DNA of 35,000 nucleotides from Prorocentrum cordatum (GCA_963575745.1 CAUYUJ010009391.1:70001-105000), one strand, 5' to 3'; shown: positions 1 to 8,495, counted from the stretch's first letter. Program-made: numbers and translations. The notes: generated from the sequence alone by a model not told the origin.

Positions 1-43
1 AATGCTGGGCCCTCTCCGATAAACGGAGACCCACATCCCTCAA

Positions 44-640
44 TCAGTGCCCAGGCGGGAACCTCATTCCACTCTTGGGAGGGAGGCCTCGCCCCAAACG
101 GGACAGCACCTCACGGCCCGCCCTGGTGGGGCCCTCAGGTGGGCACCGCTCGGCCAGCGCTTGAACCTTGTCCACGCAATGCCGACCGCAGAATCTGCAA
201 AACAGCACGCCACGCAGGCAGTGCAACTGATGGCTGCTGTGCACCCGAGACCAGCACGGATGGGCCATGACCGCATCGGGGCCATCGCGCAGTGCAGGAG
301 GGCCCGTACATCGCCCAGGCCAAGATTCGGCGAGGCGGCCCACAAAGGCCTTAAACTTACGTCCACACACCTGGCACCGCAACAGGCCTTTCTTAGCAGA
401 CTTGACCGAATGGCCAGCCCCAAGCAGCCGCCGCCGACGGACCACATCGGTGGGCAGCGACCTCGGACGAGGTGGCGGCCTACCAACGCGTTAGGCCTTG
501 TTGCGGTGGCAAGTGAGGCTAACCTCCCGATTGACGTCAAGCAATCGGCACAACACTTGGGAGGTTAGCAAATCGACATCTTGAATTAGCTCGACATATT
601 CAGGGACTACCTCCCCTTTAGCAGCGGCCACCCCAACGAA
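44..640 (-). pseudogene. LINE-A ORF2, Cys-rich C-terminal domain
   Basis: Beyond the RNase H stop the same frame continues (FVGVAAAKGEVVPEYVEL), meets a TAA near 500, and then holds a Cys-rich tail with LLRCQVCGRKF, HSSHQLHCLRGVLFCRFCG and a later Cys, ending in LSRLGRGLPP. The LINE-B tail shows the same pattern (H...FLCLSCG...C...SGFHPR), so this is a conserved module and not chance. The paired CxxC suggests a zinc ribbon; its role is unknown. The frame ends at 44, and the remaining 43 bases to the window edge show nothing further. Confidence 0.65.
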
Positions 641-1036
641 CTAATCAGCACATGCATTCAAAAAACACTCGGCCTCGCTGAGGCCCCAGGCGTCACGCAA
701 CGAAGCCGTAGTATGTGCCTTTGTCCACAACAATTCGACATCCCCAGGCCTGCGGAGGGCCCTGACCAAGGGGACGTAGTCCGAGTACGCCACGACGTTG
801 CCCGTGGTCATGAGCAGCAGCTGGAGCAACGCATATAATTCAGCCCTAGGACTGGACTGTTCACGGGTAGGTAACGTCCCACAAAGGACTCCATCACATC
901 TGAAATCGCCAGGACCCGAGGTACCATCCATACGCACCATGGCCCAACCGCACCTCCGAAGTCTCCAGTCATCCGCGTGTTTCCCCCCAGAGCCACCAAG
1001 GCCCCATACGCCTCCAGACACAGGTTGTCCAGCTGA
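641..1036 (-). pseudogene. LINE-A ORF2, RNase H domain lacking its first catalytic Asp
   Basis: After the TGA at 1037-1039 the same frame gives an RNase H fold: LGGSGGK followed by LRRCGWAMV (first strand pair), SPRAELYALLQLL (catalytic Glu in RAEL), VVAYSDYVPLV (second Asp), then WTKAHTT and NACAD (last Asp). The usual first motif is [TV]DGS; here it is GGS, with codon GGT at 995-997 on the minus strand, one transition from GAT. RNase H would remove RNA from the cDNA hybrid. A TAG at 641-643, directly after the last Asp, interrupts the frame and looks like a mutated CAG. Confidence 0.8.
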
Positions 1037-2134
1037 TCAGACACCCCATCCGAAGGCCAAGGATACTGGCGGCGGAACACGATTGACGGCGGCAGCCAAC
1101 GTAGGGAGCCCTCGATTCCAGAAGGCACTTTCAGGGCACGTGCGCGCGGCATCTTGAGCATCAGGAACCACATGTGCAGACTGACTCATACCAGTGGACT
1201 CAATCATATCATTGCAACTACAGAACCAGACACGATGCATCATTGTTTCCTGACCAGCGCCGCATCGAGGACAGACTCCGTCAGAAAGGTAGCCAGCCTG
1301 CCGAGGTCGTGCTTCGGGCCAACATCCACTACATACAATGCAAGCCAGCAGCGCCGCATCCTGATGGAAGCCGTCGGACACAAGCTTCCTATACATGCGC
1401 CTGAACACAGTAAAATCGAAACCTTCATCAGCACCGACCCCACAATAGTGCTTGCTGGCACCCGTCCAGTTCTTCAAAGAAACCGTATGGTCCACACATA
1501 CATCCAGGAAGTACAGGAAATCAGACTTCTCAGCATCAAGCACCAGCATGGGGGTTCTCCATCTTGTCGGGGACAGGGGCTCCCAGCCTAGATCCAAAAG
1601 TGTAGCCACCATTGCAGCAATAGGGCCCTTTACCGTCGCCCAGCGACGATTGGGTGCCAGAGAGAGCAGCCTAACCCGCACAGAGGTCCACGTCCGAATC
1701 ACACCATTCCGAAGGCCCAGGGGTAACGACTTCCAAATGCACGCCAGGGCCCCAAGCTGCTCTCTTCGGAGTCTATACGAGGGGTCGTCGGCATACTGAT
1801 GGCGAATAGCCAACGCGGTCGAGGTACACATCCCAGGAGACCAGAAGCCCGAACACTTAGCAGCAGAAGCACGGAAGGACTGGACCTCTGAGACAGGCAA
1901 TCCCAAGACACTGTTACTCCAAGTACCGACACTCAACACGCCAGGTTTGAACAGCTTCCGAGACCTCCCGCACAATTTAGCCATGTACTGCAACTTCCTG
2001 GCTCTCTTGAAAGCCGTCCTCCTCCTCAATCTAACCTTCCAAGCACACCTTCTCTTCCCAGCCGTCGACATCACTCCAAGGTCCTTCATGGCCTCGGAGG
2101 CACGAACAGGGATACCCATCCGCTTGAACATCAA
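1037..2134 (-). pseudogene. LINE-A ORF2, post-RT region with Cys/His finger
   Basis: The frame begins with IPVRASEAMKDLGV, which corresponds to the SATNFGIDDAAG segment of LINE-B just after the RT core. A basic region (RLRRRTAFKRARKLQ) and a long helical-looking stretch with no named motif follow. Near 1210-1272 lies CPRCGAGQETMMHRVWFC, a C-x2-C-x7-H-x4-C finger matching CPLCGKATDSIFHRLWQC of LINE-B and resembling the zf-RVT type found after many LINE RTs. A TGA at 1037-1039 ends it; the RNase H continues in the same frame. Confidence 0.75.
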
Positions 2135-3590
2135 CTACAGCACGCTGCAGGGACGCAGAGGATGCCACTACTCCACTCTTCGTGGAGACCTTGCACCCAC
2201 ACGCAGTGACGTCACGAAAGAATTGGAGCACAGCAGACGGTACCACACTCATGATATACTTACTCGTGCCAAGCGCAAACTGCGTAATGCCATCCACATG
2301 CGACTGCACAGGAACATGCGGAAGGCGGTGGTGCGCACGGTGCAAGACATCATGCAACAAGGCTTTCACCCAAGGCATATATTGCGTACAACCAGCAAGG
2401 ATATAATTACCTGTGGGGATAACCTTGGACAGCATACCTTCAACTTCCAAAACACGAGGAGAGGAATGCACAAGGATCCCCAGGTACAACAACATCGGAG
2501 GATACTCTAGCTTCAAAGCCAGTTGCACAAGCATGGAGACAACCACGCTGTCGAACAACTTTTCCATGTCCCAGTGGGCGGCCAGCGATTCAAAAGACTG
2601 ATTGCCAGCCACCTCGAAGCACAGGGCGCGTAACAGGGCACTCTGAAGTGCCGACGAACCTCGGACTGCGCAGTCCAAAAAATCGGTTTGCTGCCTATTC
2701 CAATCATCGATCATGCCACCACGCATTCGAGCATACACTCTGTAACATCTAGAACACTTAGACACTGCACGTTCATCGCACTCACTCTTAGACAACGTGA
2801 CCATGCTATTCAACAAGCATTGTGATGGGAACGTCAGCTCCTGCTCAACACGCTGGAAGATCTGGAGGGCCCCATCCAGCGCATGCGGAGGCAAAGACAG
2901 CCAAACGCGAGGAGACCATTGATCAACTCCAAGTGCCGTCGTAGCAGAAAAACAATGGCAGGCTTGCGCTCGGTCTCTCACCTCAAGGTCAGGGGCCTCC
3001 ATGGCCGCAAGTTGCGCAGAAGCCCGCAACTCTCCAAGAGACTCTTCCAGCAAACGGCGCCGCACGCTATCAGGGGTCCACCAACCTCCCCAAAAGTGCT
3101 CACGGTGCTCCATCATATCTTTGGGATTCTGCGCAACATCTTTAAAGCCTTTGAAGAACTGGACCGTGACCCGATCATTGGCCTTCAACCACCGGTGCAA
3201 TTTGGGAGCGCCACCAGGGAGACAAGCACGAAGCCATTCGCGAATTCTAGCTTCAGTGCCAGAACGAGCTTTAGCCCACGCCTTACTACAAATATGCGTG
3301 GCCTTGTCGACCATGTCCTGAACGCTATCAAGGGCACTCAAATCACCAGCCAGAGCCCCAGACCACCAGGTAGCATCTCCAGGCTCATCCAAGGGTTCAA
3401 TAAATACGTAAACATCATTAGACAAACGATTGAGCAGACTCTTCAAGTCCAAGGTATGCCTACTCCCAGGGGTCTTGCGGAGGCACTTCAAGTACCCATA
3501 AAGCCGCGAATGCACCAGGGACCAGAAGCAAATATACCAACATGAGAGACTTTGTTGCCTAGCCCCACGCCGCCTCAGAGACCCCGAGAT
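2031..3590 (-). pseudogene. LINE-A ORF2, reverse transcriptase domain with a damaged active site
   Basis: An open frame of about 500 residues carries the RT palm and fingers of a LINE polymerase. Motif A is WDMEKLFDSV (2547-2570), with the first catalytic Asp. Motif B corresponds to IPTGNYILAGCTQYM. Motif C reads HVDG (2289-2300) where active LINEs have [FY]xDD; the second Asp codon is GGC, one transition from GAC. The fingers motif MVTLSKS replaces the usual [ML]xPKP. The frame runs into a different one near 2130. The enzyme would have copied the element RNA at the nicked target. Loss of the second Asp should abolish catalysis even if the frames were intact. Confidence 0.85.
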
Positions 3591-4059
3591 AGTAACCAAC
3601 CCCACGCCCCTTCCCAAGAGCTCTCTGGAGATCCACCATAGCACAGGCTCTGGAAGCGAACGCGTACTCCGCGGACCTGGACCACACCGCATAAGCCCGA
3701 GAGAGCTCAGGAGAAAGGATTTCCGAGGTATGCCTGAGAAACGCGCCAGACACATCTCCAGGAATCAGAACCTGAGGGTCATCCTTAAGCGCCATATTAC
3801 AATAGTACAACCAGACATGATCAGGGCCAAATGCACGAGGAATATCACGACACTTCACGCGCCTGGTGACCTCCATGCTAAGGACGTCGGCGTCGATCTC
3901 AGCCAGCAGGCGTGCGTGCGTCTTAAATGGGGCCGCCAAGACTGCCTTCAAATCAAGGGCGCAATACACGTCTCTGGAACATACCAAGAAATCGATCATC
4001 GTCTCACCCGCGTCACGGGTGAACTCCACGTTTTTTGGAACCGAGGGGCAGGATCGAGT
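3559..4059 (-). pseudogene. LINE-A ORF2, end of endonuclease domain and linker to RT
   Basis: The frame continues unchanged beyond the TAG at 4060-4062. It holds the last endonuclease motifs: TMIDFLVCS (the usual DYFLVS-type strand with the catalytic Asp) and FKTHARL (position of the usual S-D-H with the catalytic His). A linker of about 100 residues follows, with no recognised motif. A stop at 3559-3561 ends this frame and the RT part resumes in a different frame, so a frameshift lies around 3560-3590. Confidence 0.7.
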
Positions 4060-4600
4060 CTACTCAAACCCCCCAGAATCAGCCAGCCCTTGAGGGTCAT
4101 TATTGAAATCGCCCAGGAGGATCCAGGGGACCGCCAGGGTCCGAACTAACTGACATATATCGCGCATTCGATTCAGATTCTCACCAGCCATGCCGATGGA
4201 GGCCACCAAATAGCAGACACCTATCGCGATAGAGTGCCCGTCTAACTTCAGCTCCAGGAAAAGCCAGCAGGCCCCGCAGCCAACCTGAATGAGCCCAGAA
4301 CGCTGAGTCAGGAACTTCTGAAACGCTAAACCTTTCTGCGCCAGGAAAGCCACCCCACCATGAGTGCCTCCCCCCGGGAGAATCGAGAGCAGCCTGAAAA
4401 TGTGGGGCCCACCCCATAGCACGCGCGTCCTTCTTCGCATTGCCCAGGGCCGACGCCCGCACATGGTGCTCAGCGAGAAGGGAGGCATCAACCTCGGACA
4501 CAGACTGCGACACGTAGGACTTCGTGAGAACAGACCAGGAGGTAACGTTCGCAAAGCACACCTTGATCTTCTCACGCTTCTTCCTGGCCCGCCGCCACTC
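4060..4600 (-). pseudogene. LINE-A ORF2, APE-type endonuclease domain (N-terminal part), frameshifted
   Basis: The domain opens in one frame near 4575 (IKVCFANVTSW, with the conserved Asn; LAEHH carries the metal-binding Glu) and passes to another frame near 4366-4372, where the plus strand has a run of six C. After the shift it continues as THGGVAFLAQKG and reaches LLGDFNND (about 4098-4116), the GDFN motif of exonuclease-endonuclease-phosphatase enzymes. A TAG at 4060-4062 then stops the frame. The enzyme would nick target DNA to prime reverse transcription. The start overlaps the end of ORF1 and there is no obvious ATG, so ORF2 may have been expressed by frameshift or reinitiation. Homopolymer slippage, in the genome or in sequencing, could explain the first break. 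Confidence 0.8.
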
Positions 4601-4616
4601 GGCGGGCGCGCGCTGG

Positions 4617-5867
4617 CTAAAGCTGCGATTCACTCCCCGATGCGCCTCCAGCGTTCGGGGGAATGGACTGGAGCTGGGGGGCCGCTGCACTACAAGAGGT
4701 GCCAAAACGGTTCGCAGAGGACATCCGCTGCTGGACGGCCTTGCGAGCACGCTTGCCTGCACGGGCAGTGGCGGCGGCCTGGAGCAACTCACCATACTTC
4801 CTGGAGTCAGCAGGCCCCAGTCCTTGCTCTGCAGCGCGTTTGCGTAGATCACGCAGTTCACCCACATCAGAAACTTCAGTGGCAGCATCACTGATGTCAC
4901 CATCGAACTCCATGGGGATATCTGCCTTCTGGGACTTGGCCCACATGAGCATGTTGCGCCACTGCTCCATGTTGACCGCGGACCGCCCTTCAAAGCGGCC
5001 GAGATCCTGCTCCTCGAGGGTGTGCAGGTGTTGCTCGACCCAGCCGAAGTCGACCAGCCCCATGGGAGCAAGACCAGGTACTTGAGGACCAGCAGGAGCC
5101 GCACCTTGCCCGCCAGCACCTTCAGGTCGCGCAGGAGCACCTTCAGCGCCAGCCCTGACTGGTGGGGCTCCGCGAGCAGCCCCAGGTGCCTGGTCACGCT
5201 GAGCATCTTGGGCAGCGCGAGCGCCCACCTCCGCTTGCCTCTGCTCAATCTTCTTCGTTTTCTCCGCACACGCGTCCTCATTGAACTGGCCAGCTTCCTC
5301 ATCAGCCGCCAGTTTGCGCACTTCAGCCAATCGAACAGCTTCGCGACACTGCTCGAGACCAGCACGGACCTCACGCAATTGCTCCTCGAGCTTAGTGTAC
5401 TTCGACTTCTTCTGCTGCAGATCTTGATTGGCAAGCCTGACGGCCTTGGCAGCATCCTCCGCCACCCGAGCCAGCCGAGTACGCTCCGCGGAAGCCGCAC
5501 TGGCCAGCTGGGAGGCCGTCCATGGGACCGCAGCGGGCGGCGGAGCCTGGAAGAAGGCCGCCAACCCACCACGTAGACCAGGTTGGGCTGCCACCAGGAG
5601 GGCCGCCGCAGCACGAAGAGCATCGCATTGATCAGCAGGTGGAGCACCGGGCTGCCCCGCATCACGTTGGCCACCTCAAGCACCAGGAACACCAGCGCCA
5701 GCAGGAAGCCGATGGTAGTATGCACCGCCACACACCGTGCAGCACGCATTGCCGTAGAACTTGAACTCCCAGTGCGAGCAGACACTGCACACGTCGTACT
5801 CGTCGCCATACTGCTTGCGTCGCCCCGTCCGCCACGGCGCCTGACGGTGCCAGGACCGCCAAGGCAT
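4617..5867 (-). pseudogene. LINE-A ORF1: zinc-finger and coiled-coil Gag-like protein, one premature stop
   Basis: The first in-frame ATG after the spliced leader is at 5867-5865 (protein begins MPWRSW). One frame runs from there to a stop at 4617-4619, about 416 codons, interrupted only by TGA at 5676-5678. The N-terminal part has a CSVC...CTVC pair (C-x2-C-x12-C-x2-C), matching the CGQC...CKHC finger of LINE-B ORF1. An Ala/Pro/Gln-rich stretch follows, then a long charged coiled coil (around QQKKSKYTKLEEQLREV) and a C-terminal region with KRARKAVQQR. ORF1 proteins of LINEs bind the element RNA and assemble particles; finger plus coiled coil fits that role. ORF2 overlaps its end in another frame. 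The domain roles are inferred from the layout. Confidence 0.75.
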
Positions 5868-6000
5868 GGCGCGATGAATGGAACGCACGGAATCGTGGAA
5901 ATGCTCCAGCAGGAGCTCACACACTTCGCAGGAAGGGCCACTGAGGAGCCTGACCTGGGCTGCCCCTCCAGTGGCCAAACAAGCTGTCTTGGCCAGCTGC

Positions 6001-6030
6001 CTTGACAAATGGCAACTTGAGCCAACATGG
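6001..6030 (-). repeat. Tandem truncated SL relics downstream of the full SL
   Basis: Directly after the 22-nt SL comes CCATGTTGGCTCAAG (6030-6016), the last 15 nt of the SL with one change (T to G). This is exactly the part left when trans-splicing uses the AG inside CCGTAG of an older SL as acceptor. It is followed by TTGCCATTTGTCAAG (6015-6001), which can be read as a third relic with a 3-nt loss; this third copy is tentative. The stack implies at least two rounds of trans-splicing and reverse transcription. The ORF1 start codon lies 133 nt further on. Confidence 0.8.
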
Positions 6031-6052
6031 TTTGAGCCAAACTGGCTACGGA
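6031..6052 (-). other. Dinoflagellate spliced leader sequence fossilised in genomic DNA
   Basis: Read on the minus strand, the 22 nt begin TCCGTAGCCAGTTTGG and end CTCAAA. The published dinoflagellate SL is D-CCGTAGCCATTTTGG-CTCAAG, so only SL positions 11 (T to G) and 22 (G to A) differ. The SL is normally added to the 5' end of mRNAs by trans-splicing from a small SL RNA, so its presence in genomic DNA immediately 5' of LINE-A ORF1 shows that the sequence came from a processed mRNA. It is not an SL RNA gene: no donor GT and snRNA-like body follow; a second relic does. Confidence 0.88.
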
Positions 6053-6420
6053 AGGAAGGGGAATGAGGGAGGGGAGGGGTTGGGATAGGAAGGGCGAGAG
6101 CCAAAGGGACGCTATGGTGAAGGAGGGAGGATGCGATAGAGGAGGGATGTGGGAATGAACGAGGAAATGGATGGGAGGATTGAGGGATGGAGAGGGGTTT
6201 GGGGAGACGTGAAAGGGGAAGGATCTGGGAATAATGAGCAGGGAAGTGGTGTGGGGATGAGGATGAGCAGGAGTGGAGGAGGGAATGGTGAAGGAAGGTG
6301 GAGGTGTTGTGGGAGAGGGATGCATGGGGTGGGTGAGAGCTTGTGTGGCACGGGGCGGTGGAGGGGGCTTGGAGGAGAAGGCGTGTGCCAGCACTGGTTT
6401 TCCAGTGATTGTCGCTTGAT
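6053..6420 (+). repeat. Irregular GGA/GGGA purine-rich tract
   Basis: Most bases on the plus strand are purines (blocks such as GAGGGAGGGGAGGGG), without a fixed unit. It begins exactly where the LINE-A spliced leader starts, so LINE-A was inserted at the end of a pyrimidine-rich tract (as read on its own strand). No gene is seen here; open frames in the tract are low-complexity Pro/Ser/His strings. Confidence 0.7.
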
Positions 6421-6489
6421 GACGGTTAGTGTTTTTAGATGGCTGGTATACTGCTTGGCGTCTTCAAGTACTATCCTTTGTGCTGCTAG

Positions 6490-6655
6490 CTTACGTAGTG
6501 CATATGCTTGGAGGTGGTCCATGCTCCGATCTCGATTGGTGTCTGCCCTGGTCGGTCTTTGTCCAGCAAGTCGTTGTGATGCGCCTCGGGCACGTCGTCG
6601 ATGAGAGCTCGGTTGGCTGTGTCGTGCAGTTGGATTGTGCCATGTCCCCGGGTGC
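6490..6655 (-). pseudogene. Possible decayed ankyrin-repeat exon
   Basis: One minus-strand frame reads GTIQLHDTANRALIDD and then LLDKDRPGQTPIEIGAW. The GTxxLHxxA and GQTPIEI blocks are about 31 residues apart, close to the 33-residue period of ankyrin repeats (G-TPLH-AA ... DxxGxTPL). The frame stops near 6500, but an adjacent frame continues with a helical-looking segment (RKLAAQRIVLEDAK), so a frameshift is likely. No flanking repeats or splice sites were recognised. It could be a scrap of a host gene. Resemblance only; low confidence. Confidence 0.25.
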
Positions 6656-6730
6656 TGGACCTCCCCTGAACATGTTGTGTTGTGCGTTAGGTTTAAGTCG
6701 GGCTTGTCCTTATACGGGGGGAATCTTTAA

Positions 6731-6843
6731 ACATAGTAAAAACATAGTCAGGGGACGCTTTTTGAGTATCTTTTTTGCTATTCCTGTATATTATGTGAGT
6801 ATTCGTCGCCCCAAATCCGCCTGTAGGGGGACATGCCCGACTT
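6731..6843 (+). repeat. AT-rich dispersed repeat, copy 1
   Basis: This is an unusually AT-rich segment ending in CGCCTGTAGGGGGACATGCC-CGACTT. It matches 24063-24170 over about 110 bp: both begin AAAC[AG]TAGT, contain GGGGA[CT]G followed by a T-rich block, and end GGGACATGC[CT]CGACTT. Two copies 17 kb apart in the same orientation suggest a short non-autonomous element. No ends or target duplications could be set. Confidence 0.55.
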
Positions 6844-7206
6844 AACGTTAGGTGTGGGATCTACACTATTGGCCTCGCGGGTCATCTTTCGGTCGACGGC
6901 AGTCCTGTCGAATTCGCTCGGATGTCGGCTTGTGCGGTTCGGAATAGGAAGCCCTTCCTCGGGGGTTGGCATCTTGCCGACGAAGGGCGGCCCAATTGGC
7001 GTGTCATTCCTTTCCCCAGGCCCATGCTCGCCTCCGATCCTGAAACGCACAGGGTCCGACTCAGGCATGCTAGAATTGTTTTTGACGTCGGGCCCACCGA
7101 TTATATGGCCTAAGGCGGTGATCAAGGTGCGAGAGAGGCGCACCAGCGAGTGCGCCCTGCAGACTTCACTTCTCTGCTGCACCGCCATGCGCATGTTTTG
7201 TTTTGC
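6844..7206. other. No recognisable feature
   Basis: The sequence has mixed composition. Frames on both strands are open for 60-140 codons but show no motif, compositional bias or repeat that supports coding. Confidence 0.4.
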
Positions 7207-7404
7207 GGCCATCGACGGTAGCATACTGTTTCGCTCACGCCTCGGGCCGTGATCTTTTGGTGGGCCTGAGGCGGCCTTTGAAGCGACGGAGGTCCTCCCT
7301 GTGGGCCATCGACGGTAGCATACTGTTTCGCTCACGCCTCGGGCCGTGATCTTTTGGTGGGCCTGAGGCGGCCTTTGAAGCGACGGAGGTCCTCCCTGTG
7401 GGCC
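7207..7404 (+). repeat. Perfect 97-bp tandem duplication
   Basis: Unit 1 (7207-7303) begins GGCCATCGACGGTAGCATAC. Unit 2 (7304-7400) repeats it base for base, and GGCC at 7401-7404 starts a third unit that is not continued. Exact identity means a very recent duplication or an assembly artefact. The unit length is not a multiple of three, so the duplication shifts any frame that crosses it. Confidence 0.93.
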
Positions 7405-7439
7405 TCCAGTTTGAGGGTGGTTGCCTGGCGCGCTGCGCG

Positions 7440-7960
7440 ACATTTCCCCATCTCGTCGTGTCCTCCTCCTCTCCCCTCCTCTCCCATCCTCCTCTCCCTC
7501 CTCCGTCCCTGTGTTCGTTCGTCCGTCGTCGTCGCCGTCGTCTCCGTGTCTTTCGTTGTCCTCGCCGTCGTCGGTCGTCTTCGTCACCGTCGTCGTCGCT
7601 TTTGCTTGTCGGCCTTGCCCCAGGCCTCGGTGAGAATTTGTCGTCCTCCCTCCCCTTCTTCCTCGCCCCGCCTCCTCCTCCTCCTGCTCCTCCTGCTCCT
7701 CCTCCTCTTCCTCCTCTTCCTCCTCTCTCTCCTTTCCCTCCTGCTCCTCCTCCTCCTCATGCTCCTCCCCCGTCCTTTTCTGGCACCATGCTCACGCTGA
7801 AGTGTCGTCAGTCCAGATGCTCAGCGCCACGACGCCACTGCTCCGTTCCTGCTGGGACCGCGCCCCGACACGTTGGGAGGGTTCGTCCGTCCGTCCGTTT
7901 CCTGCTCCTCCCTCGCCTCGTCCTCCTCCTCCTCCTCCTCCATCCTTACCTCCTTATAGA
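7440..7960 (+). repeat. Pyrimidine-rich CTCC/TCC tract
   Basis: Dense TCC and TCG trinucleotides run from about 7450, with the purest block at 7672-7765 (repeats of CTCCTCCTC with CTG and CTT interruptions) and a second short TCC block near 7920-7942. Translations are Ser/Pro/Leu/Arg strings. No gene is supported here or in the following bases up to 8058. Confidence 0.75.
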
Positions 7961-8058
7961 TAACTCCTCCCTGTCGCACCCCGAGACGTGTCGGCAGGGC
8001 GGGCCGGGCGTTTTGCTTGAGAAGACCGCCGTTCATGATATTTATGTTGACGGTGTCC

Positions 8059-8304
8059 AACAGTTTCACGGATAGCGGGCGGGCCGTTGTCAAAATGTGG
8101 TTCTCGCCTTAGCGCCGCGCACATTCGTTTTAAAAGCTCGCAGCGTTTCACGGACGGAGGGTGGTATTTTTCAAAATGAGACTATTGTCTTCGCGCGCGC
8201 GTGTTTGTTTTAAAAAATCTGCAGCTGTTTCACGCATGGAGGGCGGTATTTTCTGAACATGTGATTCTCGCTTTGTCGCCGCGCACATTCGTTCTCAATA
8301 TTTT
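8059..8304 (+). repeat. 82-bp minisatellite, three diverged units
   Basis: GTTTCACG-type starts lie at 8063, 8145 and 8227, exactly 82 bp apart. Each unit reads CAG-(1-3 nt)-GTTTCACGGA, then a GGGCGGTATTTT-like block, TCAAAATGTG, TTCTCGC, CGCGCACATTCGTT and an A/T-rich end. Units 1 and 3 share the CGCGCACATTCGTT block best. A fourth, shorter and more decayed unit may start at 8311. No coding signal. Confidence 0.75.
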
Positions 8305-8495
8305 CAACATCAGTTCCACATGTTCTTATGGATGACGTTCCAAAAATGGTGTTTTGGCAACATGTATGACTGTCAGGGCGCACCAGTTATGTTGATTCGC
8401 GGTGTTGAAGTCTCAGGACTTGCGTTCGGCACGATTCAGGATCGTCCGCAGCGTTGAATTCCCAGGAATGGTGGTTCAGGATTATTTTCAGACGG

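Larger units (their letters stand above)
1..6052 (-). mobile_element. LINE-A: degenerate APE-type LINE with RNase H, 3' end outside the window
   Basis: On the minus strand the modules follow LINE order: spliced-leader 5' end, ORF1 with zinc finger and coiled coil, APE endonuclease, reverse transcriptase, Cys/His finger, RNase H and a Cys-rich C-terminus. Such elements copy themselves by nicking the target with the endonuclease and priming reverse transcription from the nick. The 5' end is fixed at 6052 by the SL sequence; beyond it lies unrelated purine-rich DNA. The reading frame changes several times and contains in-frame stops (5676-5678, 4060-4062, 1037-1039, 641-643), so this copy is dead. 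Domain order with RNase H resembles I/Tad-like LINE groups, but the clade is not resolved by eye. LINE-B (24937-31467) is a diverged relative. Confidence 0.9.

Noticed and set aside
6112-6394. A long minus-strand frame running from the purine tract into LINE-A
   Set aside because: The part beyond 6052 is low-complexity DNA upstream of the spliced leader, so it is not in the element transcript. Most of the rest is a shadow of ORF1 in another frame, apart from the endonuclease segment, which was annotated.
7210-7400. Two identical blocks could be a CRISPR-like or LTR pair
   Set aside because: They are directly adjacent with no spacer or internal region; a simple tandem duplication.
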